From Eurosta solidaginis (taxonomy: Eukaryota; Arthropoda; Insecta; Diptera; Tephritidae), in the NCBI RefSeq assembly GCF_040869045.1, contig NC_090320.1, positions 250,542,978 through 250,606,977 on the forward strand: a stretch of DNA of 64,000 bases, read 5' to 3'. Position numbers and translations under genes: made by a program. The number at the start of each line of letters is the position of its first letter. Position 1 is the stretch's first letter. Of the stretch, positions 22,922-34,643 are shown in pieces. The notes beneath the pieces were generated by a model. The model did no database searches and was not told where the DNA came from. It worked only from the letters and a program-made list of their open reading frames with translations.

Positions 22922-24320
22922 TCAGTATTGAAGATCTGTGATTGACTTTCTTTTCAGGCGCGTGAAATTAGTTGGTCTTGCTGACAGGGCTAGAATGAAT
23001 GGGTTGGGGTGAGTTAGAAGCCTCGTGTTGTATGAAATAGCATACTTTTTGATTTCTTCAGCTGTTGTTGGAGCCTTTAGATCCCGGTGTAGCTGGTTGT
23101 TATTCACATAGTAGGGTGCGTTTACAATCATTTTAAGGGTTTTCGATTGGAATCTTTGGAGAATTTCTATGTTTGAGTTTGCTGCAGTTCCCCAAAGTTG
23201 TATTCCATATGTCCAAATGGGTTTTATGATGGCTGAATAAAGCAGGACTATGTTATCAGCTGATAATTGTGAATTTCGGTTCATAAGCCAGTACAGATTC
23301 CTTAGTTTGATACCAACGGCTTTTCTTTTGTTGAATATGTGGGTCCTCCAAGTTAATTTTCTGTCGAGGTGCATACCAAGGTACTTTGTTTCGTCGCTTT
23401 GTGGTATATTAATATCGTTGAGTTTAACGGATGGGCAAGTGTTACATCTAGTAGTAAACGTCACTGGAGCGGATTTTGATTCATTGGATTTGATCCTCCA
23501 TTCTTTCAGCCAATGGGTAATTTTATTTAAACTTCCTTGGAGCTTGAGTGAAGCCACGCTAGGGTTAGGATCAGCGGCCAGCACCGCATTATCATCGGCA
23601 AACGTGCCTATAGTGACGCCTTCTGTTATTGGGAGGGCATACGTGTAAAGTAGATAAAGTATTGGGCCCATTACATTGCCTTGCGGGTCGCCTGCTAAGC
23701 ACTCATAAAGGGCAGTCTGCCGCACACCTTGTTTAATGAAGAAAAAACGATCTTTTTTTTAGGCATGATTGTATAAATAAGAAGTAGTTTATAGGGAGGG
23801 TGTATTTTGCTTTATAGAGAAGTCCGTCATGCCATTCGCGATCAAAAGCTTGTGAAATATCTAGAAAAGCAGCTGTGCAGTATTTTTGCTTTTCAAAAGC
23901 GTCGTATATTTGCTCGCTGAGTCTGCGGACCTGCTCAATTGTTCTGTGCCCTCTTCTGAAGCCAAACTGGTGATTGGGTATGATTTTACGCTCTTCTATT
24001 ATGGGCAAGAGTCTTTTAAGGAAGAGAACTTCCATGACTTTTGAGACGATAGGCAGCCTACTAATAGGTCTGTAAGATGCAACTGTATCAGCTGGCTTTC
24101 CGGGTTTCAGAAACATTTTCCTCTGCGAAACTTTCCACTGTGGGGGTATGAATTGAGTTTTTAGTACTGCATTAAACAATTGTGTCAAGAATTGTATGCC
24201 TTCGAGGGGTACATTTTTTAGAATAGTGCCATTGATAAGGTCGTAGCCCGGAGCTTTTTTTGGTTTTGCAATTACGGTTTTTACCTCCGATATTGAGAAT
24301 TTTTTTATGGGTGGGTCCAT
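22922..24320 (-). pseudogene. Jockey reverse transcriptase remnant
   Basis: Two overlapping-frame segments, 24320-23733 and 23725-22922. Motifs are APGYDLINGTILKN, ASYRPISRLPIVSKVMEVLF, FGFRRGHRT, AAFLDISQAFDREWHDGLLY, then after a frameshift at a T run (about 23751-23760) AGDPQGNVMGPILYLLYTYA and the catalytic FADDN. The PQG box and catalytic box differ from the usual VPQGSVLGP and FADDT. There is no RNase H, as expected for Jockey. Confidence 0.85.
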
Positions 24321-24375
24321 TTGATATGGATGACCTTAGATAGTTTCCACTTCCTTAGTTATTCTTAGTGAGGGA

Positions 24376-24395
24376 GGGGGGGGGGGGGGGGGGGG
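24376..24395 (+). repeat. Homopolymer of 20 G
   Basis: An uninterrupted G20 tract within the decayed Jockey ORF2. Long G runs are rare in AT-rich fly DNA and error-prone in sequencing. Confidence 0.9.
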
Positions 24396-24719
24396 TTCAA
24401 TATCATGCGGGGTGAATACTAGTTATAGGTGGCGTGCGAAAGTATATGATTTTTCAACATCACTTTTTGCCCATTCGTTATTCTCCATTCGTATAGGTAC
24501 ATTTGAGATAATTGGCCTCTTAAGCTTGCTAGTCGCTTTCCAAAGGGAGTAATCAGTTGCAGTTGTTGCATCAATATTACTGAGGTATTGTTGAATTTAT
24601 CTGTTGCGCTCCATATTAAGGATGGATTTAAGTTAGTTAGTGCATTCAACCGTTTCTTGTCATCGGGATGCCGTGTTTGCTGCCACCTTTTCCGTGCGAT
24701 GCGCTTTTCTTTACGATTG

Positions 24720-25620
24720 GATTTTACTTCGTGGTAACGCCCATGGTTTTTTGCCTGCTAAGGGTGGGAGTTGAGTTCCATGCAGCTTGTTGGATACACC
24801 TGTTAAAGTGTTCGACTGCTTCAGCCATATCTTCGTCGGGTTTCAGCGATAGTTTTAAGTCAATATTAGACGAGATCATAGATCGGAAGTACTCCCAATT
24901 AGTCCTCCGATTATAGAGGCTACAATGATTAGCTGTGGGTGTGAGATTTTTATCAATTGTTACCAGTATTGGGGAGTGGTCAGAAGACAATTCAAAGCAC
25001 GATTTGCAAGTTATTTCTGAAGACGATATGCCTTTTACCACAGAGAAATCGATCAAGTCGGGTAGTTTATTTTTATCTGAGGGCCAATATGTGGGTGTTC
25101 CAGTAGAGAATGGATTTAGTTTGAGGCGGCTAATAGCCTGATATAGTTGCCTTCCTTTAGGGGTGATAAGGCAAGAGCCCCAGAAGGTGTGTTTTGCGTT
25201 GTAATCACCGCCAACAAAGAATCGATTTCCAAGAGTTTTAAAGAAATGTTCATACTCTTCCGCAGTGATAGCGTGTCTGGGTGGGTTATAGAGAGATGAG
25301 AGCGTAATTGGGCCATTCGAGTCTTCGACAGTAACATTAGTGGCTTGGATAGCATTCGTGCTATACGACTTTTCATTACAATGCTTAATACTGCTCCTTA
25401 TTAGGATACCTGATCCAGCATGTGCTTTGTTATCTTGGTGTTTTGTGTGATAAAAGTTATATCTGGGGACTTCAAAGTAGCTTTTATCAGTGAAGTGGGT
25501 CTCAGATATGAGAAGTATGTCTATATTGTGGGTCTGGAGTAATGCCTTTACTTCAAGTAAATGCTTGGAAAAGTCATTGGCATTCCAGATAATGATCTTT
25601 AAGGGGCCGGGGATGAACAG
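24720..25620 (-). pseudogene. Jockey APE-type endonuclease remnant
   Basis: Conceptual translation gives IIIWNANDFSKHLLEVKALL, ILLISETHFT, VGGDYNAKHTFWGS, LIDFSVVKGI and SSDHSPILV. These are the Asn, Glu, Asp/Asn and Ser-Asp-His landmarks of the apurinic-like LINE endonuclease. They are distributed over more than one frame because of small indels. Confidence 0.8.
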
Positions 25621-25623
25621 TTT

Positions 25624-25985
25624 TTAGTAGTGAGGGTGAGAAGAAGTGTCACCATTGTTGTGATTTGCTGCATAACTTGTTTCAATAGAGCGATCATTTC
25701 TCGCATTTCACTACCATTTTGGGTTGGGGTAGATGCGTCTATGTTATTTGGGTTAGCATTGCTAGAGTTTGAGCTGAGTTGGGGCTCTCCTAAGGCTTGA
25801 GCATACGATATAGCGTTGCTGGCTGGGTTGACTTGGCTTAAAGATGCACCTTGTTATTTAGATTTATCTTTTCCATGTGAGCTAACAGTACTTGGGTGAG
25901 TTTTTTTCCTCAATGATGGGTATTTTATGCTTTGTAAGTTTGAGCTGGGTTGGGGCCCTTCTAAGGCTAGAGCGTACGATATCTT
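25624..25985 (-). pseudogene. Jockey ORF1 (gag-like) C-terminal fragment
   Basis: The peptide contains two related motifs, ISYALALEGPQPSSN and ISYAQALGEPQLSSN, about 57 residues apart. It ends with the helix EMREMIALLKQVMQQITTMV, like the C-terminal tail of Jockey-type gag proteins. An in-frame TAA follows GKDKSK near 25854. Confidence 0.6.
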
Positions 25986-26017
25986 AAAATAATTGTACAT
26001 TATTTCAAATAAAAAAA

Positions 26018-26206
26018 AAATAAATGTAAGGCGCGATAACCTCCGAAGAGATCTAAGGTCGAGCTTCTCTTCCAATTTGCGTCGTGCTCCTCTTTATTTT
26101 CCTTACAAATTGGCCGGACGGGACCTACATGTTTTATGCCGACTCCGAACGGCATCTGCAAGGCAGATGAGTTTTCACTGAGAGCTTTTCATGGCAGAAA
26201 TACACC
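26018..26206 (-). mobile_element. tRNA-derived SINE, 3' part only, fused to a LINE
   Basis: The minus strand reads GGTGTATTTCTGCCATGAAA, ATGCCGTTCGGAGTCGGCAT, AACATGTAGGTCCCGTCCGG, GACCTTAGATCTCTTCGGAG and then a T-rich tail. It matches the body of the complete SINE at 33440-33775. The tRNA head is missing; instead the LINE ORF2 runs directly into it at about 26206, in the same orientation. Confidence 0.75.
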
Positions 26207-29200
26207 CTCGTGCTCGATCGTTTCCTCCTCAACCCGCACTTCCTACATCTTCTATCACTGACCAAGCCTAGTTTAAAGGCATGTGACGCCAGAAGGCAGT
26301 GTCCAGTCAGAATACCCGTCATGAGTCTACAGTCCTCTCTTTTTAATGATAGGAGCAACTGTGTTAGTCTAAGGCTGTAAGACCTACACATAATCTTCGA
26401 CACTTTACAGCCCCCCGCTTGAACCCACGCCTTTCTCGCTTGGTCGATCATGTCCACCTCTCGCCTTCGCTTAATCTCGCCCAATCTAATTGGGACATCT
26501 ACGGAGCAAGCTTCAAGGGAGGCGCCCTTTTTAGCTAGTTCGTCCGCTTTTTCATTCCCATCTATTCCCATATGCTCTGGGACCCAATATAGATGTTTGC
26601 TTCTCCCTGTCCCGATTCTCTCCAGAGACTGCTTACACTCTAACACGCATTTAGAGGTTGTGCTATGCGAGATTATTGCCTTAGTTGCTGCTTGACTGTC
26701 AATATAAAAGTTAACACGGTTGCAGCTTAAGCTATTCTCTTCCAGGGTTTCTACTGATTTGGTTACGGCTAATATTTCCGCTTGGAAAACGCTACAGTAA
26801 TCCGGCAGCCTGTAGGATCTGCTTATTTCCGGATAAGCGCAGTATACCGCAGACCCTACTCCTTCCACTACTTTGGAACCATCGGTGTATACATGTATCG
26901 CCTCCTCCGCCATTTGCGCACCCTTGCGCCAACCGTCCACCTCTATTGTGGCCTTAAGATCTCCCTCGAAGCGCAGATAGGGAATCATGTAGTCTGTTCG
27001 TCTTGTGATTGATGACGCTATACTACTATGGCCATATGGTCGGCGCTCAAGCTGCCCCGAAGCACCGAGCCTGGTTGCGGTCGTTAACGCTTTGTTCTTT
27101 GCTACCAGGTCTACAGGTGGGATGTGCAAAATGGTATACAGTGCAGCCGTCGGGGTTGTTTTCAGGGCTCCCGTAATGCTAAGCATCGATAGTCTGCATA
27201 CCCCCTCTAATTTTTTGAGGTATGTTGTTTTTTGTGTGGCTTTCCACCAAACAAGAACTCCATAGTATAGAATAGGGCTTACAATCGCTGTAAAAACCCA
27301 ATGAGAAAGAGAGGACGATAGGCCCCACGTACACCCCAGCATTCTTTTACATGCGTAGAGTGCCGTTTGAGGCCTTCTTGACCCTCTTCTCCACGTTGAG
27401 CTTCCATGACAGCTTACTGTCTAGGATGATTCCTAAATATTTTGTGCAAGGTTTCTCCTGTAAGTTCACCCCTCCTAACTTAGGCCTGGTCCAATTTGGG
27501 ACCTTGTACCTCTTTGTAAACAAGACCATATCCATCTTCTCCGTATTGACTTTCAACCCGACATTAGATGCCCAGGTATGAATATCGCGAAGCGCCTGAT
27601 CCATCAAAGAACTAATCGTTGGAAGGCACTTTCCACTTATGACGTCATCTGCGTAAGCCGAAAGTTTTACGGGTCCCTCATCGAATTGCCTGAGCAGTTG
27701 GGTGATGACCAGCGTCCAAAGCAGAGGTGATAGCACCCCTCCCTGCGGCGTGCCCCTGTCCACTGATTTCGTGGCCTCGTACAATCCCCATTGTGATGTA
27801 ATATTTCTGCAATTTAACATGCAGCCGATCCATCTGATTAAGGCAGGATGTACTTTAATGTAATTAAGACCATCCATAATCGCCCATTTTGCAACATTAT
27901 TGAAAGCCCCGGCAATGTCCAAGAAGACTCCTAGAGCATACTCCTTATATTCCAGGGATTTCTCTATGCTTATTACCACCCTATGCAATGCGGTGTCTAC
28001 CGACTTGCCTTTGGTGTACGCATGCTGTGTTGTGGAGAGCAGCTTTTAATTCACGTTGGACTTTATGTACACATCTATCAGCCTCTCAAAGGTTTTGAGC
28101 ATAAATGATGTTAAGCTAATGGGTCTATAGTCTTTGGAATACATGTGACCGATCTTCCCCGCCTTTGGTAGAAAAGCTACACGAGCAGTTCTCCAAGAGT
28201 GCGGTACATGATTCAGTCGTATGCACCCATCGAATATTATTTTAAGCCATTCCACGATCGCCCTACTTGAGACTTGTAGCATGGCCGGGAATATACTATC
28301 TGGGCCCGGCGATTTAAACTTAGAAAACGTCTTCACTGCCCACTCGATCTTGGTATCGGTCACCAAGCTCGGCACTATTAGCTCCGTGATCGAAGTGTGA
28401 GTGATGTCTGCTGGCTCCTCTAAACCGTCTCCCGATGGGAAATGTGTATCGAGAAGCACCTCAAGGGATTCCACACTATTACGTGACCATTCCCCGTTCT
28501 CTTTCTTTATTAGTCCTTGGACTATGTTTCCCTTTGCTAGGACTTTTTTCAACCGTGCTGTTTCGCTGGAGCACTCTATGTCCGTACAGAAACTTTTCCA
28601 TGAGTTTCTCTTCGCCCTGGTAATTTCACGCTTGTATATCCTCAGTAGATCCCTGTACTCGTCCCGACACGCTTCGCTTTCCGCGGTCTTTGCGAGCTTA
28701 AACATTTCTTTAACCTGTCTTCTTAGAAGACTCAGCTCATTGCTCCACCATGGCTGCTTTGCTTTTCCTCTGAATCTTCTTAGAGGGCAAGCTTTGTTAT
28801 ACGCAGTCATAAGCGTCCTTGTTAGGAATTCATTCGACTCCTGCAGTTCCTCTACATTAGCAACCTCTTTGGGTTGTCCCAGTTTTGTTTCTACATGTTT
28901 CTGGAATTTTGTCCAGTTCGTTGACCTAGGGTTTCTAAAGGTTCCTCCCTTCTCTACCCTCTTTAGGGGGATGTTGAATCTGATATACGCATGGTCGGAG
29001 AAGGATGGTCTATCAAGAACCATCCAATCATACCTTGATATATAACGCTCGGAGCTCAATGTAATATCCAGAACATTGCTGGATGTTGGACCAATGTATG
29101 TTGGGACTTTTCCCCTGTTGGCTATCTGCAAATTGGTTTGCAGGATGTAACAAAACAGAGATTCGCCTCTCTCGTTCGTATCTGCTCTTCCCCACGCATT

Positions 29201-29623
29201 GTGGTGCGCATTTGCATCTGCGCCTATGACCAACCGGCCTTTGCGCCCTTCCTCCTGTACTAGCCTTTTGCACTCCATCGGTGGGACCTCCGCAGCATTG
29301 GCCATGTAGCAGGACGCCACGATAAATGCCTGCTTATTCTTTTGCTCAACGGCCACCGCTACGAGATCCTCAGTGGTGTAATTAGGCAGCATATATGAAT
29401 GCAGCTGTTTCCTTACCATTACTACAGCTCGCACCCGTCCTTCCGTTTGCGCGTAGTAAACGCCAAACCCGCGCGCGCTAAGTCCAGAAACCTTTCCTCC
29501 CGATGAGAGCCACGGCTCCTGGATCAGCGCCACGTCGAACGAACCCTTCTCAAGGGTTAGGAGGAGTTCGCTCGACGCCACTTTACTGTGTTGGAGGTTT
29601 ATCTGTAGGACTCGCAGCACCAT
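26206..29623 (-). pseudogene. LINE ORF2 (endonuclease, reverse transcriptase, RNase H)
   Basis: The start MVLRVLQINLQHSKVASSE is followed by endonuclease landmarks LIQEPW, VIGADANAHHNAWG, SNVLDITLSS and SFSDHAYIRFN. The RT follows: DYRPISLTSFMLKTFERLID, LGVFLDIAGAFNNV, GTPQGGVLSPLLWTLVI and the catalytic AYADDVISGK. The RNase H follows: HVYTDGSKVVEGVGSAVYCA, FQAEILAV, FYIDSQAA, HLYWVPEHMGIDGNEKADEL. Defects are an in-frame TAA at 28046-28048, a frameshift near 27345-27360 and another within the zinc-knuckle start (CRKCG then EEETIEH in a new frame), just before the SINE junction. Confidence 0.88.
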
Positions 29624-31184
29624 TGGGCTGTTTGTCCCCCTCCAGCACCTTCGTCTTGACGTCGTCGTCCTCCCCTTGCCCTTTTGGTTTAGAGTATTCG
29701 AGGCCCCCTTCAGCCTCTCGTGACTGTTGTGCAGGGTGTTCCTCTGTGCGAGTTACAGCACCATTTAGCGGTTGGTCCTCTTCTAGCACGTTCGTGGTGA
29801 CGTCGGGGACCTCCACTTTCTTTTTTCCCTTAGGCTTTTTAGGTCCTTTTCGTCTTCGCCCACCTCTAGCGTGTTAGGGTTTTTATCCTCGGGACTTCTT
29901 TTCCTGAGCCGCATGTAAATTTTGCCAGTGCCAAAGGACATTTTATCAAGCTGCGTGTACAAAATATCCTCCGCCTGCTTGTTTATTTGGAAGATGTAGA
30001 ACTGACCATCCTCGGTAGGCCGAGATACAATAAGTACCTTCCAATCCTGTGTCGGTATGTTCGGATTCTGATTCTGCAGAAGTCGCAGTGTATCCTCCGT
30101 CTTCATCACGCATGGTATCCATACCTTAGCTTTTGGTACCGTAGGGATTAGCGCTTTATCCACCACCTCAAACCGCGCTTTCGTGCCTTGCATTTGGAGG
30201 TTTGGGACCACTTCCTCCAGCCACCGCAAGCTCGCGATGTTGTCGCACGCTATCATCTTCACACCATTATACCATCCCCCCGAATCAAAGGTTGGAAGGG
30301 GCTTACTTGGTTGTTCCCGCATCATCTTAAGCATTAAGCTAATAAGCTCCCTTTCCACAGATTTCCACCTTTCAGTAGTCTTTTGTCCGAAAGGACTGCT
30401 ACGATCAACCAGCGCCACAGTCAGTGACTGCTTTGCCACATCACTCATCTTCTCGGGAAAAGCAGGAGTCTTAGTGTTGTCTCCCTTTGGCACCTCCGAG
30501 AAAGCCGGAGTCTTAGCGTTAACTCATTTTAGCGCCTCCGAGAAAGCCGGAGTCTTAGCGTTATCTCCCTTTGGCTTATCTCCTACTTCCTTAATTGGAA
30601 CTTCCCTCTGACTCGCAGCTTTCGAGGTAATTGCTACCTCGCTATTGGAGCCCATCTGTCTTACAGCTTTGGGCGTACTTGTCTTGTCTATGCGACTGCC
30701 CTGTCTCGCGGCTCTAAGACTGGGGCCTTTCTGCCTCTTGAAAGCAGGCTCGTCGCCTTCCGCCGAACGTTGCCTCTTCATTCTGCCATTCGACGCTTCT
30801 TGCTCCTCGTACCGGTTTTAGAACCGAGGGTTTCTCGCAGCAAACCTTTTGAACTGCCTTCGACCTATTTCTACCGCTTCATGGGCCCATTCCAAGCGCT
30901 CGATCTCCACTTCTGTTGGGTCGACCACTGCTCCCAAGCGTTGAACAATTCTTAGTGTTGCACGGTACTGCGAGAGAGCTCTTTTACTTCCTCTGCTCCG
31001 TACCCTTCTCCACTCTTCTACTCCGTTTTCATTTGTGTGCTTCTCCAACACGGAGTTCATTGAATCAGCACTACTCTCGCTCCCCGAGTCCGACGCATCG
31101 CTTAATTCGTATTTGTCGTCCTTGGATTGCGACTCAGTCCTCCTTACATCGTCCTTATTACAGTCAGTTAAGGAGTCGTTCATC
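29583..31184 (-). pseudogene. LINE ORF1 (gag-like, nucleic-acid-binding)
   Basis: Likely start MNDSLTDCNKDDVRRTES at 31184. One frame continues through in-frame stops TAA (30818-30820) and TGA (30524-30526) to about 29816, then shifts at a run of six A. The tail ENVLEEDQPLNGAV-type sequence ends at 29583, overlapping ORF2 by 41 bp. Middle features: a basic RKRQ-like stretch, a threefold KTPAFSE repeat (about 30470-30560), and a C-terminal domain with GWYNGVKMIACDNIASLRWL and KVWIPCVMKTEDTL. That domain is common in insect LINE ORF1 proteins (I recall it as DUF4780, unverified). Confidence 0.75.
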
Positions 31185-33439
31185 TTGGTCGTACGACCAC
31201 CTGCCCGACAAGGCGGGCTCAGCGGTCCAGTATTATATACGGGGAAAGAACCGTCCGCCACAGCAGCGCCCCTTGCTGTGGTAAGGCCATTAATACTTCC
31301 CGAGGTGACCCGGTATCGGGTAGGCTCCGTTCGAATACAGCCGAATTTATCCCCTGGCTGTAAATCGTCCAATAGGCACGGTCCGCATAACACCCTGGAT
31401 TAGGTGGTTGGCAGTTCTTGGTCACCGACATCCCGCCGCCCGCGTATGAGGCGAAACGGTGTAGATGTCAGTCCTAACCAGCTCCGCCTCATAGTCGGGC
31501 GCTATGGAGTTTGGCTAAGCCCTCACACCAACGACAAGGTGCCTACCCTAGTGAGGGAATATAGTTGCCAACTTGTATTTATTTATGTGTGGTTCTCTCA
31601 CTGGACTCAAATGTAAGATCACAATGCTACAGTATTTTCAAGAAAATAAAATATGTATAACTTATTTTTAATTAATAGCGCTTCTTTGCTGCTATCAGCC
31701 AGGTGTTTATTTCTCACAATAAACAGCTGTTGGCTTTGGTGGTACCACCTCGGGGAAGATTTTTTTTCAACCCACCTCAACTCGATATCCAGAGTAGAAT
31801 ATAAACTGGGAAATGTATTGGATATGAATTTGAAAGCTGTGCGTTTCACAAAATCTCTCAAAGGTCGAAAAATAATTTAAGAATGACATTCTACAAAATT
31901 TCAGAAAGGTTGGATAGTGATTGGAGAATGAAGTTGGATAACAACTTGATAACTATCTGTTTTAAAAATAATTACAGCATGATGCTGGCTACCAGCTCTG
32001 GAACTAGATATACTATATTTCTCTAAGGCTGAGGAATTTTTTTTCCATGTTTGTTGGGTAAACAAAATCCAACTGTTGCTATATCTACAAATTATCTAGA
32101 TAACAAAAAAAAACAGTATTGTCATACAAAAAGGCTACCCCCTAACGCGGCCAAAATTGTGACTGAAAAACTGCTCAGTAGTTTAACTGGAGTTTAAATT
32201 TGACTAGAGTTTAAGTAAACTTAGTTTAAGCTTAGCGTAATCAAGTACTGAAAAACAGGGCCTTAATGATATTAAGCACAACACTAGATTACAATAAGTT
32301 AATTTCAAATTACTTTCGATTCTTGTTTTAATATGTTTGATTAACAAAAAATTTCATTGATAGCAATTATTTCTAAATTATTAAAAACCTTCCTTTCTAA
32401 AATCAAAATAGAATCATGAGCAATGCCAAACAAAAAAATTTTTTTAAATTTCTTTATACCTTTCGAACATCAATGTTTTCATCCTGGCACTACATACTGA
32501 AGCCTCTAATGGGTTAAGCTAATTAATATAAGAAATATATTTATACGATTGCATACTTATTTTTACACATACATACGCTTCAATAAAATGCTTAGCATTT
32601 GTATACTTTACTCAAACACAGTCATTTGTTTGGCAATGTCCATGAACTTCAATTTTAGCGGACGTTTACCATAAATGTAGATAAATATTTGATCGCAACC
32701 CCATTTATGAGATCATATATGTATATATGTATGTACTACATATATATGTGTCTAGCTGTCGCTACATGTGTATGTAACGAGCCGCTTAAGCTAAGCTCAG
32801 TTGAGCTAAAGGTTGGAGACAAGTGTCGCGCGTCCGCTAACAAACTAAATTTTTGGAGCAGTATACTAAACTTGAATGTCCAAAATTTGATTTACAGTCA
32901 GTCAACATACAAATAAAACAGTGGTTTTATGGAATTTTTTCTATATTGAAGGGAAAGCAACAACATCGTCACTAAAAGTCATAGAATTTAAAATGACATG
33001 AAAGAAAATTTAAAAAATTCTGAAATTTCCGTATATAGGTTTTAAACCATATCTAAAATTTTCAATATAAAAATAAGCCACGCAATAAAAAACAGTAATA
33101 AAAAATCAAAAATTATATTTTTGCAAGAATTAAAAAAAATTATATTTTTGTAAAAATTAATTTTATAAGTTTTTCCTGTCGTGGCCAGAAATAATTGTTA
33201 AAGGAGCCTAAATCGAATTTAAAATTACTAAAAATAAATTTCCCGGATAATTGTATAATTGAAAAAATTATTTTCTACATATAAATTATATATTGTAAAA
33301 ATAAATTTACGAAAAATATCTAATATGCAAAGTAAATATACAAAATAAAAGACAAAAAAAAGTATCTTTATTGAAATCGATTTGCTAGTATTAAAAAATT
33401 AAACAATTATGAAAAAATTCAAAAAAAAAACGTATCTCA

Positions 33440-33775
33440 TAAAAAAAGAAAGAAAGAGATCTAAGGCCGAGCTTCTCTTCCAATTTGCGTCGTGCTCCTC
33501 TTGATTTTCCCTACAAATTGGCCGGACGGGGCCTACATGTTTTATGCCGACTCCGAACGGCATCTGCAAGGCAGATAAGTTTTCACTGAGAGCTTTTCAT
33601 GGCAGAAATACACCCGGAGCGCTTGCCAAACACTGCCGAGGGGCGACCCCGCTTAGAAAAATTTTCTTCTAATTGAAAAACCTTATTTCTAAAATTTTGA
33701 TGTTGCTTTGCCCGGGGTGCGAACCCAGGGAATATAGTGTGATAGGCGGAGCACGCTACCATCACACCACGGTGG
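33440..33775 (-). mobile_element. tRNA-derived SINE, complete
   Basis: The minus strand begins CACCGTGGTGTGATGGTAGC, a fair polymerase III A box (TGGTGTGATGG). The B box GGTTCGCACCC lies at 33715-33725. A non-tRNA body follows with GGGTCGCCCCTCGGCAGTG, TTCTGCCATGAAAAGCTCTC and ATGCCGTTCGGAGTCGGCAT, then a TTAGATCTCTTTCTTTC tail and T-rich end. Its 3' half equals the fragment at 26018-26206. Confidence 0.85.
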
Positions 33776-34161
33776 TAAGCAATATTAAAAAAAAGTTTGA
33801 AATACACAAAATTTAGAAGAGGTCTAACCAAAATATAAAAAATATAATAAATTATATAAAAAAAGTGGAAAACTTAAGAAAAGCCGTCTTTGAAAAAAAT
33901 ACAACCAACGAAATAAAAACATAGAAACGAAACTTAAATATGCGAATTTCTTTAAGAAAGAAGTCAAACAAAATGTAAAAAATTTTATAGAAAAACAAAA
34001 GTATTACAAAATCATAAAGAAATTCGTAATCAATATATATAAAATTCAAATTATGTATGTAGGTATAGATCGAGCGTCCTAAACGGATCGACCGATCACA
34101 ACCAACTTTTGCATAACCCACTAGAAACCTTCCAAGGATGGTCATAGGCTAAACATAATAT

Positions 34162-34643
34162 CTTATTTAATAATTTGGGAAAAATTTAAACAACGTGACA
34201 TCAGGACGGACAAAGCGACAGCTGTTTCGATTATACCTTGTAAATCTCTTCAAAGCCTTTTCTCCCTGGAGTGGGATTCGAACCCGCACTCCTACCATAG
34301 TTGAAATTGTTACAACGCATTCAGCTACGTCATGCTTTAGTTGTTGTAAAGTTTTTCCCAATTGCCTTCTTTTGCATATATTAATATTTTACACATCACA
34401 TACTTCGTATGTCATTATGTGTTGAAGTTATGCATGTTTGTAAGGCGGTTTCAGAGAAACTGGTATTGTTGCCGTTTTTGTTCAATTTATAGAACAACAA
34501 CGAATTAACCAAATGTTGTCTGTTAGTAAGAGTTAATCGGGGATTGCCCGTATTGCTTTTAAATGTGTGAAAACATTTATTTCAAGCAATTTTTAATTTT
34601 ATAATTTATTTAATAATTTGGGAAATATTTAAACAACGTGACA
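34162..34643 (-). repeat. Repeat with tRNA-like segment and flanking 39-bp direct repeats
   Basis: Direct repeats (34162-34200 and 34605-34643, core TAATTTGGGAAA and TTTAAACAACGTGACA) flank about 400 bp. The minus strand at 34345-34254 reads TAGCTGAATGCG, then a perfect B box in GGGTTCGAATCCC (34273-34285). The T-stem is imperfect and no acceptor stem closes, so this is tRNA-derived rather than a tRNA gene. A 57-bp piece of the same family is at 42751-42806. Confidence 0.6.

Larger units (their letters stand above)
22860..25985 (-). mobile_element. 5'-truncated Jockey-clade LINE
   Basis: Minus-strand order is the end of a gag-like ORF1 (25985-25624), the endonuclease (25620-24720) and the reverse transcriptase (24320-22922). 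It is flanked upstream by a SINE tail. Many frameshifts, an in-frame stop in ORF1 and a 20-G homopolymer at 24376-24395 show it is dead. The 3' UTR runs to about 22860; the poly-A is not clean. Confidence 0.85.
26206..31617 (-). mobile_element. Near full-length I/LOA/R1-group LINE
   Basis: About 5.4 kb with a 5' UTR (31617-31185), ORF1 (31184-29583) and ORF2 (29623-26206) carrying endonuclease, reverse transcriptase and RNase H. Presence of RNase H excludes Jockey and RTE and points to the I/LOA/R1 group. The 3' end is replaced by SINE sequence just after the first cysteines of the zinc knuckle. Stops in both ORFs and frameshifts make it non-autonomous. It is inserted in the host gene's sense orientation. 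Confidence 0.85.

Noticed and set aside
23250..23648. 132-codon plus-strand ORF
   Set aside because: Antisense of the Jockey RT, which has ordered catalytic motifs on the minus strand.
28401..29045. 214-codon plus-strand ORF
   Set aside because: Antisense of the LINE endonuclease region; composition and lack of motifs show it is a shadow.
29503..29877. 124-codon plus-strand ORF
   Set aside because: Antisense shadow of the LINE ORF1/ORF2 overlap; no recognisable protein and the real motifs are on the minus strand.
34254..34345. Possible tRNA gene
   Set aside because: Good B box but imperfect T stem, no closing acceptor stem and no clear anticodon arm; better explained as a tRNA-derived repeat.
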